DNA from: Actinocatenispora sp036503555
Lineage (GTDB): Bacteria; Actinomycetota; Actinomycetes; Mycobacteriales; Micromonosporaceae
Direction of reading: 5' to 3'
DNA length: 64,000 nucleotides
NCBI GenBank assembly: GCA_036503555.1
Contig: DASXWQ010000045.1
Span: 1 to 64,000 of the forward strand
The notes beneath the pieces were generated by a model. It was not told the origin of the DNA. It was given only the letters and a program-made list of their open reading frames with translations, and made no database searches. Made by a program: the position numbers and the translations under genes. This document shows, piece by piece, positions 33,762 through 42,403 of the stretch (its first letter is position 1; each line of letters opens with the position of its first letter).

Positions 33762-33994
33762 ATGATCGATCCGTACGAGCTGGCGGTCGTCATTCCGAAC
33801 GGCGTCGTCCAGCTCGGCGTCGCCGAGGACCTCGGACGCCGGGCCGTGGGCCTGGTGGCGGCCCTGCCCAGGTGCGCGGGACCCGCGCCGCCGCCCGCGA
33901 CATCGCCACCGCCGAACAGCTCTGCGCGCGGCTGCTCGCGGAGCGAGCCGCCGGCGCGCCGGTATCCCGTTTCCGTCCCGCGCCGTGGCCCTGA
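33762..33994 (+). pseudogene. Small conserved-looking gene with a -1 frameshift
   Basis: An ATG at 33762 preceded by GGGGAGGAGC opens MIDPYELAVVIPNGVV and runs with strong GC3 bias to about 33869. Coding bias then moves to the frame one base back (QVRGTRAAARDIATAEQL) and stops at 33994. Restoring one base in the CCC run near 33868 would give a 77-residue protein ending SRFRPAPWP. The product is soluble and unidentified. This is either a true frameshift, a sequencing error or programmed slippage on CCC. The next gene starts 12 bp downstream, so it probably leads a two-gene unit with the acetyltransferase. Confidence 0.6.
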
Positions 33995-34006
33995 CAGGAT
34001 GGCGCC

Positions 34007-34591
34007 ATGGTCGTGCGGCTCGTACCCCCGTCGGAGATCCTGGTCGCGAACGGTGTCACGCTGCGCCGCTTCCGCGCCGGTGACGCCCGCGCCCTGCACG
34101 GCGCCATTCGGGCCTCGTTGAGCCATTTGCGGCCGTGGATGCCGTGGGCCACCGACGAGTACGACCGCGACGGCGTACGCGGCTGGCTCACCGAGTGCGC
34201 GGCCAAGTGGGACGCCGGCCACGACTTCCAGTACGCGATCGTGCTCGACGGCCAGGTCGTCGGCAGCATCGGGCTGATGTCGCGGATCGGGCCGGGTGCC
34301 CTGGAGATCGGGTACTGGGTGGACGTGCGGCACACCCGCAAGGGCGTGGCGTCCCGCGCCGCCGCGGCGATCTCCGCCGCCGGCCTGGCCGTGCCGGGGA
34401 TCGGGTATGTCGAGATCCGGCACGACCCGGCCAACGCGGCGAGCGCGGCGGTCCCGCGCACCCTCGGGTACACGAGGGTCGAGGACACGGTCGACGGCGA
34501 CGGCCACCCCGTGTGGGCGTGGCGTCTCGCCGGGGGCGATCTCGCGGCGAGCCGCGTACCGGAGGTCCTGGGGCAGCGCCGCTACCGGTAG
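34007..34591 (+). CDS. GNAT family N-acetyltransferase (RimJ/RimL-like)
   Basis: This 194-residue enzyme transfers acetyl groups from acetyl-CoA. GVTLRRFRAGDARALHGAI at the start and IGYWVDVRHTRKGVASRA (about 105-122, the acetyl-CoA pyrophosphate loop) are typical of the RimJ/RimL branch. It lacks the usual EN motif after VEIRHDPANAAS, but the position is conserved. The target (ribosomal protein, drug or other amine) is unknown. It lies just after the frameshifted small gene and abuts the convergent CGNR gene by 1 bp. Confidence 0.85.
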   Translation: MVVRLVPPSEILVANGVTLRRFRAGDARALHGAIRASLSHLRPWMPWATDEYDRDGVRGWLTECAAKWDAGHDFQYAIVLDGQVVGSIGLMSRIGPGALEIGYWVDVRHTRKGVASRAAAAISAAGLAVPGIGYVEIRHDPANAASAAVPRTLGYTRVEDTVDGDGHPVWAWRLAGGDLAASRVPEVLGQRRYR

Positions 34592-34592
34592 G

Positions 34593-35120
34593 TCACGTCG
34601 CGGTGCGCCGGCGGTAGCTGCGGGTCTTGTTGCGGTTGCCGCACACGCGCATCGAGCACCAGCGGCGGGACGAGTTGCGGGACGCGTCGTAGTAGACCCA
34701 GCGGCAGTCGTCGGCCGGGCAGATCTTGAGGCGGCGCCAGGTGCCGTCGTGGCTGGCGAGGGTGACGGCGGCGAGGATCTCGCCGAGCGTGCCGGAGACC
34801 CCGGCGCCGGCGGCCACCGGGCGGGCGCCGTCCGGCCCGAAGCTGGTGGCGAGCGGGACGCCGGCCGCGATCCCGTCGAGCGTCGTACGGTCCCGGTCGG
34901 TGTCGACGCCGTGGTGGGTGGCGGCCTCGGCCCGCAGCTCGGTACGCAGGCGCCGGGCGAGGTCGAGGTCGGCCTCGTCGGCGGGCGCGGGATGGTCGTG
35001 GTCGGCGAGCCAGCGCCGGAACGTCGGCACGTCGACGAGGTCGTCGGCGCCGGTCTCGACGTCGACCGAGTTGAGGAACGATTCGACCAGTCGCAGTGCC
35101 GCCGGCACGGAATCGGCCAC
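34593..35120 (-). CDS. CGNR zinc-finger / ABATE-domain regulator
   Basis: This 175-residue protein has an N-terminal ABATE domain (FLNSVDVETG, then RRLRTELRAEAA) and a C-terminal CGNR zinc finger. The finger reads CPADDCRWVYYDASRNSSRR, then WCSMRVCGNRNK, with four cysteines. The family acts as stress- or ligand-responsive transcription regulators in actinobacteria. GTG at 35120 is chosen because GGGGAGG precedes it by 8 nt. It is divergent from the ABC pair across 91 bp and may regulate it (inference). Confidence 0.88.
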   Translation of the reverse strand: MADSVPAALRLVESFLNSVDVETGADDLVDVPTFRRWLADHDHPAPADEADLDLARRLRTELRAEAATHHGVDTDRDRTTLDGIAAGVPLATSFGPDGARPVAAGAGVSGTLGEILAAVTLASHDGTWRRLKICPADDCRWVYYDASRNSSRRWCSMRVCGNRNKTRSYRRRTAT

Positions 35121-35211
35121 GGTCACCACCTCCCCGACACCACTGTACTGATTTGACCGGTCACCGGCGACCGGCCACCACCTGCCCCGGCGCACGCCGT
35201 AGCATCGGCGC

Positions 35212-35901
35212 GTGGCCACTCCTCCGCTGCTGGAACTCGTCGGCGTCAGCCGCACGTACGGGGAACGGCAAGCCCTCGAACCGATCGACCTGAGCCTGCG
35301 CGCCCGCAAGTGCGTCGTCCTGCTCGGCGCGAACGGCTCCGGCAAGTCGACCCTGCTGCGCATCGCGTGCGGCCGGGACACTCCCACCGACGGCACCGTC
35401 CGGCTCGGCGGCGTACCGCTGACCGAGGAGGATGTGCGCACCCGTACCCAGATCGGCGTGGTCGCCGACAGCGTCGGCTACTACCCGGACCTGACGGTCT
35501 CGGAGCACCTGCACCTGGTGGCCGTCGCGCACGGGGCCGGCGAGGAGGCCGACGAGATCGTCGCGTCGGCGCTCGTCGACTGCCGGCTCGACCAGCACGC
35601 CGACGCGCTGCCCGGCTCGCTGTCCAGCGGCCAGACGCAGGCGCTGCTGCTCGCCGCCGTCCTCGTACGGCCGCGCAAGCTGCTCGTGCTGGACGAGCCG
35701 GAGCAGCGGCTCGACCCGTCCGCCCGGGACTGGCTGGCCGGTGTGCTCGCCGCGGAGAAGAAGGCGGGCACCGCGCTGCTCGTCGCCACCCACCACACCG
35801 ACCTCGCCGCCGCGGTCGCCGACCGGGTGGTCGTGCTGCGCGAGGGACAGGTCGTCGCCGACGGTTCGCCGGACAAGGTGCTCGCCGGTGACATCGCCTG
35901 A
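35212..35901 (+). CDS. ABC transporter ATP-binding protein
   Basis: This is a 229-residue ATPase subunit. Walker A is GANGSGKST (about 42), the signature is LSSGQTQAL with an unusual TQ in place of QR (about 142), and Walker B is LLVLDEPEQRLDP (about 162). The switch His is in ATHHTD. It overlaps the following membrane protein by 14 nt, so they form one transporter. The modified signature and the QRLD after Walker B set it apart from ordinary exporters. Confidence 0.88.
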   Translation: MATPPLLELVGVSRTYGERQALEPIDLSLRARKCVVLLGANGSGKSTLLRIACGRDTPTDGTVRLGGVPLTEEDVRTRTQIGVVADSVGYYPDLTVSEHLHLVAVAHGAGEEADEIVASALVDCRLDQHADALPGSLSSGQTQALLLAAVLVRPRKLLVLDEPEQRLDPSARDWLAGVLAAEKKAGTALLVATHHTDLAAAVADRVVVLREGQVVADGSPDKVLAGDIA

Positions 35902-37591
35902 GCCGGTCCTGACCACGCCGCGGCCGGAGCCGGTCGACACGCTGGACGCCGCGACCGTCGCCGCGCGTACCCGGCAGACGCTGGCACTGCTGCGCCGGCT
36001 GCGGCGGGCGCACCTGCGCGACCAGGCCGGCAGTGCGGCGTTCGCGGCGTACGCGACGGTCATCGGTCTGCTCGTCTACGGCGGCGCCCTGCTGCCCTGG
36101 CTGCGCCGGCTGTCCGCCGGGCAGCAGCAGACCACCGACGCCGGCCGGCTCGCCGACGCCGCGCCACCCGCGCTGATCGCGCTGGTACTCCTGCTCCTGG
36201 TCGCCGTGCTGCGGGACGCGCTGTGGCGCGGTCCCGTGACGCTGCCCGTACCGGCGGCGAGCTGGCTGCTGCCGATGCCCGTCGACCGCGGCCGGATCCT
36301 GCGTCCGCGGCTGCGCAACCAGCTCGTGCTCGGCGCCTTCGGCGGCGCCGTACTCGGGGCGGCCGTCGCGATCGCGTTGACCACCGGCGGCCTCGCGTCC
36401 GGCCGGTTCGGCCCGCTGCTCGGCGCGGCGGCCGGTTCGTTCGCCGCCGCCGGTGTGCTGTCGTTCGGCATCGGCGCGCTCGTCGAGCGGTACCCGGTGG
36501 CAGCCCGGCTGGTCAGCCGGCTCGCCCCCGTCGCCGTCGTCGTCGCGATCGCGCTGGGCGTGCAGGCCGGATTCGCCTGGTACGGGCACGATCTGGCGCA
36601 GCTGACCCGGATCGAGACGTGGACCGGCCCGTGGGGCTGGACCGTGCAGCCGGTCCTCGCCGTCACCGGCCCGGTCGTACCCGGGTGGCCGGTGGGCCTG
36701 GCCGCGCTGGTCGTGGCCGCGCTCGCGGCGGTCGTGGTGGCGATGCTCGTCACGCCCGGCATACCGGGGCGCACGCTCCGGATCCGGGCGCGGTCGGTCG
36801 CCGGCTTCACCGCCGGCCTCACCACGCTCAACCCGCGCGCCGCCGCGCTGGAGATCCGGGCCGCCCGCAGCCGGCCGGCGCGTACGCTCCGGCTGCCGCG
36901 CCCGCACCACCCGCGGCTGATCATCGCGTGGCGGGACGCGACGGCTCTGGTCCGCTCGCCGTCCCGGCCCGCCTGGGCCGTGCTGCTCACCGTCGTCGGC
37001 ATCCTCGTGATCCGGCTGTCCGTCGGCGCCGGCAACCTGTACCTGTCGCTCGGCCTGCTCGCCGCCGGCCTCGTCGCCGGCTACCTCGCCGCCGCCCAGC
37101 TCACCGAGCCGGCCCGGCTCGACGCCGACGACCCGCGCCGCGCCGGCGGCCTGCCGTACGCGTTCGACCGGCTCGCCCTGCGGCACGCCGTCGTACCGCT
37201 GGTGCTCGCCGGCGTACTCGCCGAGATCGGCGCGGCCGTCGCGGCGGCGCTGAGCGGTTCGCTCACGCCGCTGCTCGTGCCCGTCATCTGCGTACCGGCG
37301 CTGGTGTTCGCCGCGCTGGTCAGCGCGTACCGGGGGCCGGTGCCGGCCGCCGCGATGAACGGCCCCGACACCCCGGCCGGCAACCTCGGCATGGTCACCG
37401 TCGCCGCCTGGTACGTGGCGGGTCCGCTCGTCGCGATCGTCCTGCTGCTGCCGCCGATGCACCTGACGCTCGGCGCGCACGCCCCCGGCTCGGTCCTCAA
37501 CTACGTGCTGTGGGGTCTCGCCGTCGCCGCCGTCCTCGCCTTCTGGTCGGTACGCCGGGCGCACGCCCGCGCCGCCGACATCCACCCGTGA
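35888..37591 (+). CDS. DUF6297-like ABC-associated membrane protein
   Basis: This 567-residue membrane protein has about twelve hydrophobic segments arranged as two similar halves separated by a cytoplasmic loop at about 300-345. LRDALWRGPVTLPVPAASWLLPMP and PVDRGRILRPRL are conserved in a Micromonosporaceae family that always follows an ABC ATPase, recalled as DUF6297. GTG at 35888 overlaps the ATPase end, which supports it as the permease. The function is unknown. Fused two-half permeases allow one polypeptide to serve both ATPase copies. Confidence 0.8.
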   Translation: MTSPEPVLTTPRPEPVDTLDAATVAARTRQTLALLRRLRRAHLRDQAGSAAFAAYATVIGLLVYGGALLPWLRRLSAGQQQTTDAGRLADAAPPALIALVLLLLVAVLRDALWRGPVTLPVPAASWLLPMPVDRGRILRPRLRNQLVLGAFGGAVLGAAVAIALTTGGLASGRFGPLLGAAAGSFAAAGVLSFGIGALVERYPVAARLVSRLAPVAVVVAIALGVQAGFAWYGHDLAQLTRIETWTGPWGWTVQPVLAVTGPVVPGWPVGLAALVVAALAAVVVAMLVTPGIPGRTLRIRARSVAGFTAGLTTLNPRAAALEIRAARSRPARTLRLPRPHHPRLIIAWRDATALVRSPSRPAWAVLLTVVGILVIRLSVGAGNLYLSLGLLAAGLVAGYLAAAQLTEPARLDADDPRRAGGLPYAFDRLALRHAVVPLVLAGVLAEIGAAVAAALSGSLTPLLVPVICVPALVFAALVSAYRGPVPAAAMNGPDTPAGNLGMVTVAAWYVAGPLVAIVLLLPPMHLTLGAHAPGSVLNYVLWGLAVAAVLAFWSVRRAHARAADIHP

Positions 37592-37598
37592 GGACCTC

Positions 37599-38315
37599 TC
37601 ACACCGGGGAGGCGTGCAGCGCGGCGGTGACGATCTCGTCGTACACGGTGGGGTCGTAGGACAGCACGATCGGGAAGCCGGCGCCGCGGTCCCCGCCGGT
37701 CCAGCGCACCTCGACGCCGGGGTTGTGCCACTCGCTGCCGTCCGGCAGGAACACGTGCGGGCTGCCGTGCACCGCCCGGTCCTTCGCGGTACGCCACTGC
37801 ATGATCACCTCGGCCCGGCCGGACCCCAGGTACAGCGCCTTCGTCAGCGCCTTGGTGTTGACCTTCGGGCAGTCCTCGGCGACGGCCAGGATCTCGGTGA
37901 GCAGGGCGATGCAGCGGCTGTCCGCGAACATCGCCCGGCGCAGCGCCGCGTCCAGCTCGTCGCTCGCGGCGAGGCCGCCGACGTCGGGCCGTTTCGCCGC
38001 CTGCACCGCCTCCTGCGCCAGCAGCGTCGACGCAGGCCAGCGGTCGTCCGGCCCCTGCCACATGCGCCAGCCGAGCGTCTCGTCCAGCCCGCCGATCACC
38101 GGGATCTCGGCGTCCAGTACCCGTTTCGGCGTCGGGCCGCCGTCGAGCAGTTCCTGGGGGAACGCGCGCAGGTCGATGCGTACCCGGGTGAGGCCGAGGC
38201 GGTGCCGGGCCCGGCGCAGGCCGTGCAGCGCCAGGCTGGCCCACGGGCAGGCGATCTCGGAGTACACGGTCAACACGCCGGGTTCGGGACTGAACTCGGG
38301 TTCCTTACGCGGCAC
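37599..38315 (-). CDS. DsbA-family thioredoxin-fold protein (2-hydroxychromene isomerase/FrnE-like)
   Basis: This is a 238-residue cytoplasmic protein. TVYSEIACPWASLALHGL near 17-33 is the start of a thioredoxin fold with CPWA at the active site, so only one of the usual two cysteines remains. That argues for an isomerase or glutathione-transferase-like role over disulfide exchange. The helical insert spans about 75-165. GSPHVFLPDGSEWHNPGV is the cis-Pro region. The gene is convergent with the ABC pair, separated by 7 bp. Confidence 0.82.
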   Translation of the reverse strand: MPRKEPEFSPEPGVLTVYSEIACPWASLALHGLRRARHRLGLTRVRIDLRAFPQELLDGGPTPKRVLDAEIPVIGGLDETLGWRMWQGPDDRWPASTLLAQEAVQAAKRPDVGGLAASDELDAALRRAMFADSRCIALLTEILAVAEDCPKVNTKALTKALYLGSGRAEVIMQWRTAKDRAVHGSPHVFLPDGSEWHNPGVEVRWTGGDRGAGFPIVLSYDPTVYDEIVTAALHASPV

Positions 38316-38473
38316 GGGACCTCCCGGGTCGTGAACGCTCGTCCCCGTCAGGATCGCGCACCCACCGCCGTCCGCGCGGCCCTGCCGGTACGTCCTTCAG
38401 GGTGTTTCCGAAGGCCCCGATGGGGGGACAATCCTTCTCGGGAACCCCTTCGCCGGCCGGCGGGAGGCGCGTC

Positions 38474-38941
38474 ATGGAGCGGACCGTGCCGTTCGTGGTG
38501 GTGGGCATCGACGGTCAGGAGGCGTCGAACGCGGCGCTGCGCTGGGCGATCGGCGAGGCGTGGGCACACCGGGCCACCGTCGTGGCGGTGTACGCGTTCA
38601 GCGAGCCGGTGGTCGGGGACGTGACGATGGTCCCGCCGGACGCGCTAATACACGCCGAGGACGCGCACCGGGCCGCGGTGCAGTGGCGGGACGACGCCCT
38701 CGCCGCGCTCCCGGAGTACCCGGAGGCCCAGGTCGAGGTCCAGGTACGCCTGGGGCCGGCCGGTCCGGCCCTGACCGAGGCGGCGTGCGGCGCGCTGCTG
38801 CTCGTCGTCGGCAGTCACGGCCACCATCCGCTGCACCGCCTCGTGTACGGGTCGGTCAGTCACTACTGCGTGGGGCACGCGCCGTGTCCGGTGGTGGCGG
38901 TGCCGTTCCAGCCGCGTTCGCCGGTCGACGTGACCCGCTGA
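38474..38941 (+). CDS. Universal stress protein (UspA family)
   Basis: This is a 155-residue single Usp domain. VVVGIDGQEASNAALRWA opens the fold, and the ATP-binding end reads VVGSHGHHPLHRLVYGSVSH, close to the G-x2-G-x9-G(S/T) motif of ATP-binding members. A conserved C-terminal APCPVVAV strand follows. ATG 38474 follows GGGAGG. It differs from the other stress protein at 12669, whose motif is degenerate. It lies just before the tetR gene but has its own start region. Confidence 0.88.
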   Translation: MERTVPFVVVGIDGQEASNAALRWAIGEAWAHRATVVAVYAFSEPVVGDVTMVPPDALIHAEDAHRAAVQWRDDALAALPEYPEAQVEVQVRLGPAGPALTEAACGALLLVVGSHGHHPLHRLVYGSVSHYCVGHAPCPVVAVPFQPRSPVDVTR

Positions 38942-38961
38942 GCGGTGTGGCGCGGCTCGTA

Positions 38962-38979
38962 TTGCATCGGTCGGTGCAA
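38962..38979. promoter_or_regulatory. TetR operator 1
   Basis: TTGCATCGGTCGGTGCAA is a near-perfect 18-bp palindrome 18 bp before the tetR start. The same consensus, TTGCAYCGRTCGRTGYAA, recurs before the MFS gene. Confidence 0.82.
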
Positions 38980-38997
38980 AACAGCTAGCGTACGGGC

Positions 38998-39594
38998 ATG
39001 GCTCGACCGAGGACCTTCGACGAGGACCGTGCGCTGGACACCGCGATGCGGACGTTCTGGGCGAACGGCTACGAGGCCACGTCGACCCGCGACCTCTGCG
39101 ACGCGCTCGGCCTCGACCGCAGCAGCGTGTACAACGCCTTCCGCAGCAAGCACGAGCTGTTCGCCCGGGCGCTCGCGCGCTACATCGAGACGATGAACGC
39201 GACGCAGCTCGACATCCTCGCCGACACCGACTGCTCCGCCGTCGAGCGGATCCGGACGCTGTTCGAGCGGATCATCGACACCGAGTTCGAGCAGCGGCGC
39301 AACGGGCGCGGCCTCGGCTGCCTCACCGTGAACAGCACGGTCGAGCTGTCCGGGCGCGACGAGCGGATCACGCACATGCTCGACCGCGACCTCGACGTCC
39401 GCCTCGCCGCCCTGCGTACGGTCATCGAGGCGGGCCGCGCCGCCGGTGAGATCACCTCGGGGCGCGACGCCGACTCGCTGGCCCGATTCGTCAACACGGT
39501 GATCGCCGGGATGCGGGTGGCCGCGCAGGGTGGCGCCGATCGCACGGCGCTGTCCGAGATCGCGGCGACCGCCCTGGACGCCCTGACCGTCTGA
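38998..39594 (+). CDS. TetR/AcrR family transcriptional regulator
   Basis: This is a 198-residue repressor. The helix-turn-helix is at about 10-55: TFDEDRALDTAMRTFW, then STRDLCDALGLDRSSVYNAF and SKHELFARAL. The ligand-binding domain has the LGCLTVNSTVEL element typical of the TetR_C_16/AcrR subgroup that controls efflux. An operator palindrome lies 18 bp upstream and an identical-consensus site lies before the next gene, so it very likely represses itself and the MFS exporter. Confidence 0.93.
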   Translation: MARPRTFDEDRALDTAMRTFWANGYEATSTRDLCDALGLDRSSVYNAFRSKHELFARALARYIETMNATQLDILADTDCSAVERIRTLFERIIDTEFEQRRNGRGLGCLTVNSTVELSGRDERITHMLDRDLDVRLAALRTVIEAGRAAGEITSGRDADSLARFVNTVIAGMRVAAQGGADRTALSEIAATALDALTV

Positions 39595-39618
39595 TCCGCG
39601 CCCCTTGCTGGGCTGATT

Positions 39619-39636
39619 TTGCACCGATCGATGTAA
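39619..39636. promoter_or_regulatory. TetR operator 2
   Basis: TTGCACCGATCGATGTAA lies 16 bp before the MFS start, flanked by TTTT and AAAA. It matches operator 1 in 14 of 18 positions, with differences only as paired transitions. It implies independent repression of the exporter by the TetR protein. Confidence 0.82.
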
Positions 39637-39652
39637 AACACAGGAGAGCACC

Positions 39653-40834
39653 GTGCCCAGATCCGTGTACGTCCTCGCCGCCGGCATCTTCGCCATGGTC
39701 ACCAGCGAGTTCGCCGTCGCCGGGCTGATGCCCCAACTCGCCGAGGGCCTACGCGTCACGGTGCCCCAGGTCGGCTACCTCATCACCGCGTACGCCGTCG
39801 CGATGGCGCTCGGCGGCCCGTTCGTGTCCGCCGCGCTGCTCCGGCTCCGCGCCAGGACCGCCCTCGCAGTACTCCTCGCGGTCTTCCTCGCCGGCAACGT
39901 CCTCGCCGCCACCGCCCCGTCGTACCCGGTGATGGTCGTGGCGCGGGTCGTCACCGGCGCGACCGCCCAGGCGTTCTTCGGCGTCGCGGTCTCGCTCGCG
40001 GTGCGGCTCGCCCGGCCCGACGTACGCGGGCGCGCCATCGCCGTCGTCATGAACGGGCTCATGCTCGGCACCCTGCTCGGCCTGCCACTGTCCACGATGG
40101 TCGGTGAACGCCTCGGCTGGCGCGCCGCCTTCTGGGCCGTCGGCGCGCTGACGCTCGCCGCCGCGGCGATCACCGCACTCGCCGTACCCAACGTCCGGTA
40201 CGGCGACACCGGCGGCCTGCCGCTCCGCGACCGGCTCGCCGTCTTCGCCCGGCCGCGGCTCTGGCGCACGCTGTCGACCAGCACGTTCGTCATCGGCGCG
40301 ACGTTCGCCGCGTTCAGCTACCTCAACCCGGTCCTCACCCGGCTCAGCGGCTTCCGGTCGTCCACCGTGCCGCTGCTGCTCGTCGCGTACGGCGCGGCCA
40401 CGGTCCTCGGCAACACCGTCGTCGGCCGCCTCGCCGACCGGCACGCGGTACGCGTCGTCGTCGCCGGCCTCGCACTGAACACGCTCTTCCTCGCCGGGTT
40501 CGCGGTGTTCGCCCGGCACGACGCGCTCGCCGTCACGTGCATGCTCGGCATCGGCCTCGTCGGCGTCACGATGAACCCGGCGATGGTCACCCGCGTGCAG
40601 CGGGCCGGCGACACCGGGCCGCTCGTCAACACCGTGCACTCGTCGTTCATCACCGGCGGCGTGGTCGTCGGCTCGTCGCTCGGCGGCGTCGCGATCGGCA
40701 TGTTCGGGCTGGTCGGCACCCTCTGGCTCGGCGCCGTCCTGGCCGCCGTCGGCCTCGCCACCGTCCTCCCCGACGTACGCCGGCGTGCCGCCGCACACCC
40801 CGCCGCCGCGGTACGCGAACCAGCCGTACGGTGA
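39653..40834 (+). CDS. MFS drug efflux transporter (DHA1, CmlR/AraJ-like)
   Basis: This 393-residue exporter has twelve membrane helices. MVTSEFAVAGLMPQLAEGL in helix 1 is the classic DHA1 pattern of chloramphenicol and sugar efflux pumps. GLPLSTMVGERLGWRAAFW is motif C of antiporters and GRLADRHAVRVVV is the helix 8-9 loop. It probably exports a drug or toxic metabolite that also relieves the TetR repressor. GTG 39653 follows AGGAGAG. It ends at a 15-bp tandem repeat. Confidence 0.9.
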   Translation: MPRSVYVLAAGIFAMVTSEFAVAGLMPQLAEGLRVTVPQVGYLITAYAVAMALGGPFVSAALLRLRARTALAVLLAVFLAGNVLAATAPSYPVMVVARVVTGATAQAFFGVAVSLAVRLARPDVRGRAIAVVMNGLMLGTLLGLPLSTMVGERLGWRAAFWAVGALTLAAAAITALAVPNVRYGDTGGLPLRDRLAVFARPRLWRTLSTSTFVIGATFAAFSYLNPVLTRLSGFRSSTVPLLLVAYGAATVLGNTVVGRLADRHAVRVVVAGLALNTLFLAGFAVFARHDALAVTCMLGIGLVGVTMNPAMVTRVQRAGDTGPLVNTVHSSFITGGVVVGSSLGGVAIGMFGLVGTLWLGAVLAAVGLATVLPDVRRRAAAHPAAAVREPAVR

Positions 40835-40886
40835 CCGCCGGCCCGGCAACCGCCGGCCCGGCAACCGCCGACCCGGTGACCGTCGG
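40834..40886. repeat. 15-bp tandem repeat between convergent genes
   Basis: ACCGCCGGCCCGGCA occurs twice perfectly (40834-40848, 40849-40863), then as a degenerate copy (40864-40878) and a partial one. It begins at the MFS stop codon and fills most of the 66-bp gap to the convergent hydrolase. Confidence 0.8.
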
Positions 40887-40900
40887 CGCGGCGGCGGTCG

Positions 40901-41911
40901 TCAGGTCGGGTCGATGATGCGGGACTCGCCGATCGCGAGGTCCCACAGGTGCTCGCGCGGGCGGTCGGTCCCGGCCCAGGCGGCACGTACCCGGCTGAGC
41001 GGCTCGGTCACCGGCTCGGTCGTCATCGCGAACGTGCCCCAGTGCATCGACGCCAGCTGCGTCGCACCCAGCTCGACGCAGGCGCGCACCGCCTCCTCCG
41101 GATTCATGTGCACCGGCCGCATGAACCACCGCGGGTGGTACGCCCCGATCGGCAGCATCGCCACGTCGATCCCCGGGTACCGCCGGCCGATCTCCGGGAA
41201 CCAGTGGCCGTAGCCGGTGTCGCCCGCGAAGTACGTCCGGTGGCCGGACGGGGCGGTCAGCACCCAGCCGCCCCACAGGCTGCGGCAGGTGTCGGTCAGG
41301 CCGCGCTTGCTCCAGTGGTGCGACGGTACGAAGTCGAACCGCACCCCGCCCAACTCCGCCGACTCCCACCAGTCCAGCTCGGTCACCGCGCGGAAGCCGC
41401 GCCGCCGGAACCACTCGCCGAGCGCCGCCGGCGCGAAGATCGCCGTGTCCCGCGACAGCCGCCGGATCGTCGGCGCGTCGAGATGGTCGTAGTGGTTGTG
41501 GCTGATGACGACCGCGTCGACGTGTCGCAGGTCGGCGAACGCCACCCCCGGCGGTACGAACCGGGGACGGATGCCCGGAATGCGCCGGGACCACACGGGG
41601 TCGGTCAGCACCCGCAGCCCGCCCGTCTGCACGACGAACGTGGCGTGCCCGACCCAGGTCACCGCCGTGCTCGTGGCGGGCACCGTCGGCAGGCCGTCGC
41701 GCCGGACCGGGATCCGATCCGCGTCGCCGATCGCGGCCAGCGGCCCACCGACGCGGGCCAGCCGGATCACGTCCCGTACGCCGGGCAGCGGCTCGGTCAG
41801 CCGGTGCGAGAAGTTCTTCGGCCAGACCCGGCGGCCGGTCTGGCCGCTCTCGGTCGTGGCCGGGCCGTGCTGCTCGTTGGTCGGGCGGAGCGGGGACGCG
41901 GTCCTGTCCAT
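40901..41911 (-). CDS. Metallo-beta-lactamase-fold hydrolase (NAPE-PLD/UlaG-like)
   Basis: This is a 336-residue cytoplasmic metal hydrolase. AVTWVGHATFVVQ opens the fold and the metal motif is ISHNHYDHLD (HxHxDH type). FVPSHHWSKRGLTD, TYFAGDTGYGHW and SMHWGTFAMT provide the remaining metal ligands. The layout matches NAPE-PLD-like phosphodiesterases and UlaG lactonases. The first 75 residues are a family-specific extension. The substrate may be a phospholipid or lactone. The start follows GGAAGGAC. Confidence 0.88.
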   Translation of the reverse strand: MDRTASPLRPTNEQHGPATTESGQTGRRVWPKNFSHRLTEPLPGVRDVIRLARVGGPLAAIGDADRIPVRRDGLPTVPATSTAVTWVGHATFVVQTGGLRVLTDPVWSRRIPGIRPRFVPPGVAFADLRHVDAVVISHNHYDHLDAPTIRRLSRDTAIFAPAALGEWFRRRGFRAVTELDWWESAELGGVRFDFVPSHHWSKRGLTDTCRSLWGGWVLTAPSGHRTYFAGDTGYGHWFPEIGRRYPGIDVAMLPIGAYHPRWFMRPVHMNPEEAVRACVELGATQLASMHWGTFAMTTEPVTEPLSRVRAAWAGTDRPREHLWDLAIGESRIIDPT

Positions 41912-42198
41912 CGTGTGTCCTTCCGCGCGCTGGGGCACCCTCGGCGGGGCCGTCCGGGTCGTGCGGTGCCGTCTGGCCGGAAGAGCACGACCCTTCCCGA
42001 CCCTGTTGTACCGACATCCGGTGAATGCCGGCCGGCGCCCTGGCCAACGGCGCCGGTCGGTCTCCTCACCGGACCAGTGTGCTGCCCTGCCTGGCCCTTC
42101 GTACCGGATACGCTCGGCGGGGAGGCCGGTCCGCGGACCGGCCCGGCGGGCCGGTCGGCCCGCCGGGGCATGGCGCCAGGTACGACGGGAGCGACACG

Positions 42199-42354
42199 GT
42201 GGGCCGGTACGACGACGACCGCGAGGTCGACCTCGACGACGAGCAGGCCATCCTGCCGGACCAGACCACGGACGACACGGACGTCGGCTGGGGCGAGCGA
42301 CGCGAGACCAACGACGACCGCCTCCTCGCCGACCGCCCCCCGCACTGGGACTGA
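42199..42354 (+). CDS. Small acidic conserved protein
   Basis: This 51-residue protein is strongly acidic at its centre (Asp/Glu-rich, DREVDLDDEQ) and ends LLADRPPHWD. The C-terminal R-x-PPHW ending is shared by small actinobacterial hypothetical proteins. GTG at 42199 follows GGGAGC. The function is unknown; it may be a disordered partner protein. The 287 bp upstream, back to the metallo-hydrolase start, show no other gene. Confidence 0.6.
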   Translation: MGRYDDDREVDLDDEQAILPDQTTDDTDVGWGERRETNDDRLLADRPPHWD

Positions 42355-42403
42355 CCGCCCGCTCGGCTCGGCCCATGCCGGGCCTGGCCTGGCCGGCCGA
42401 TCC

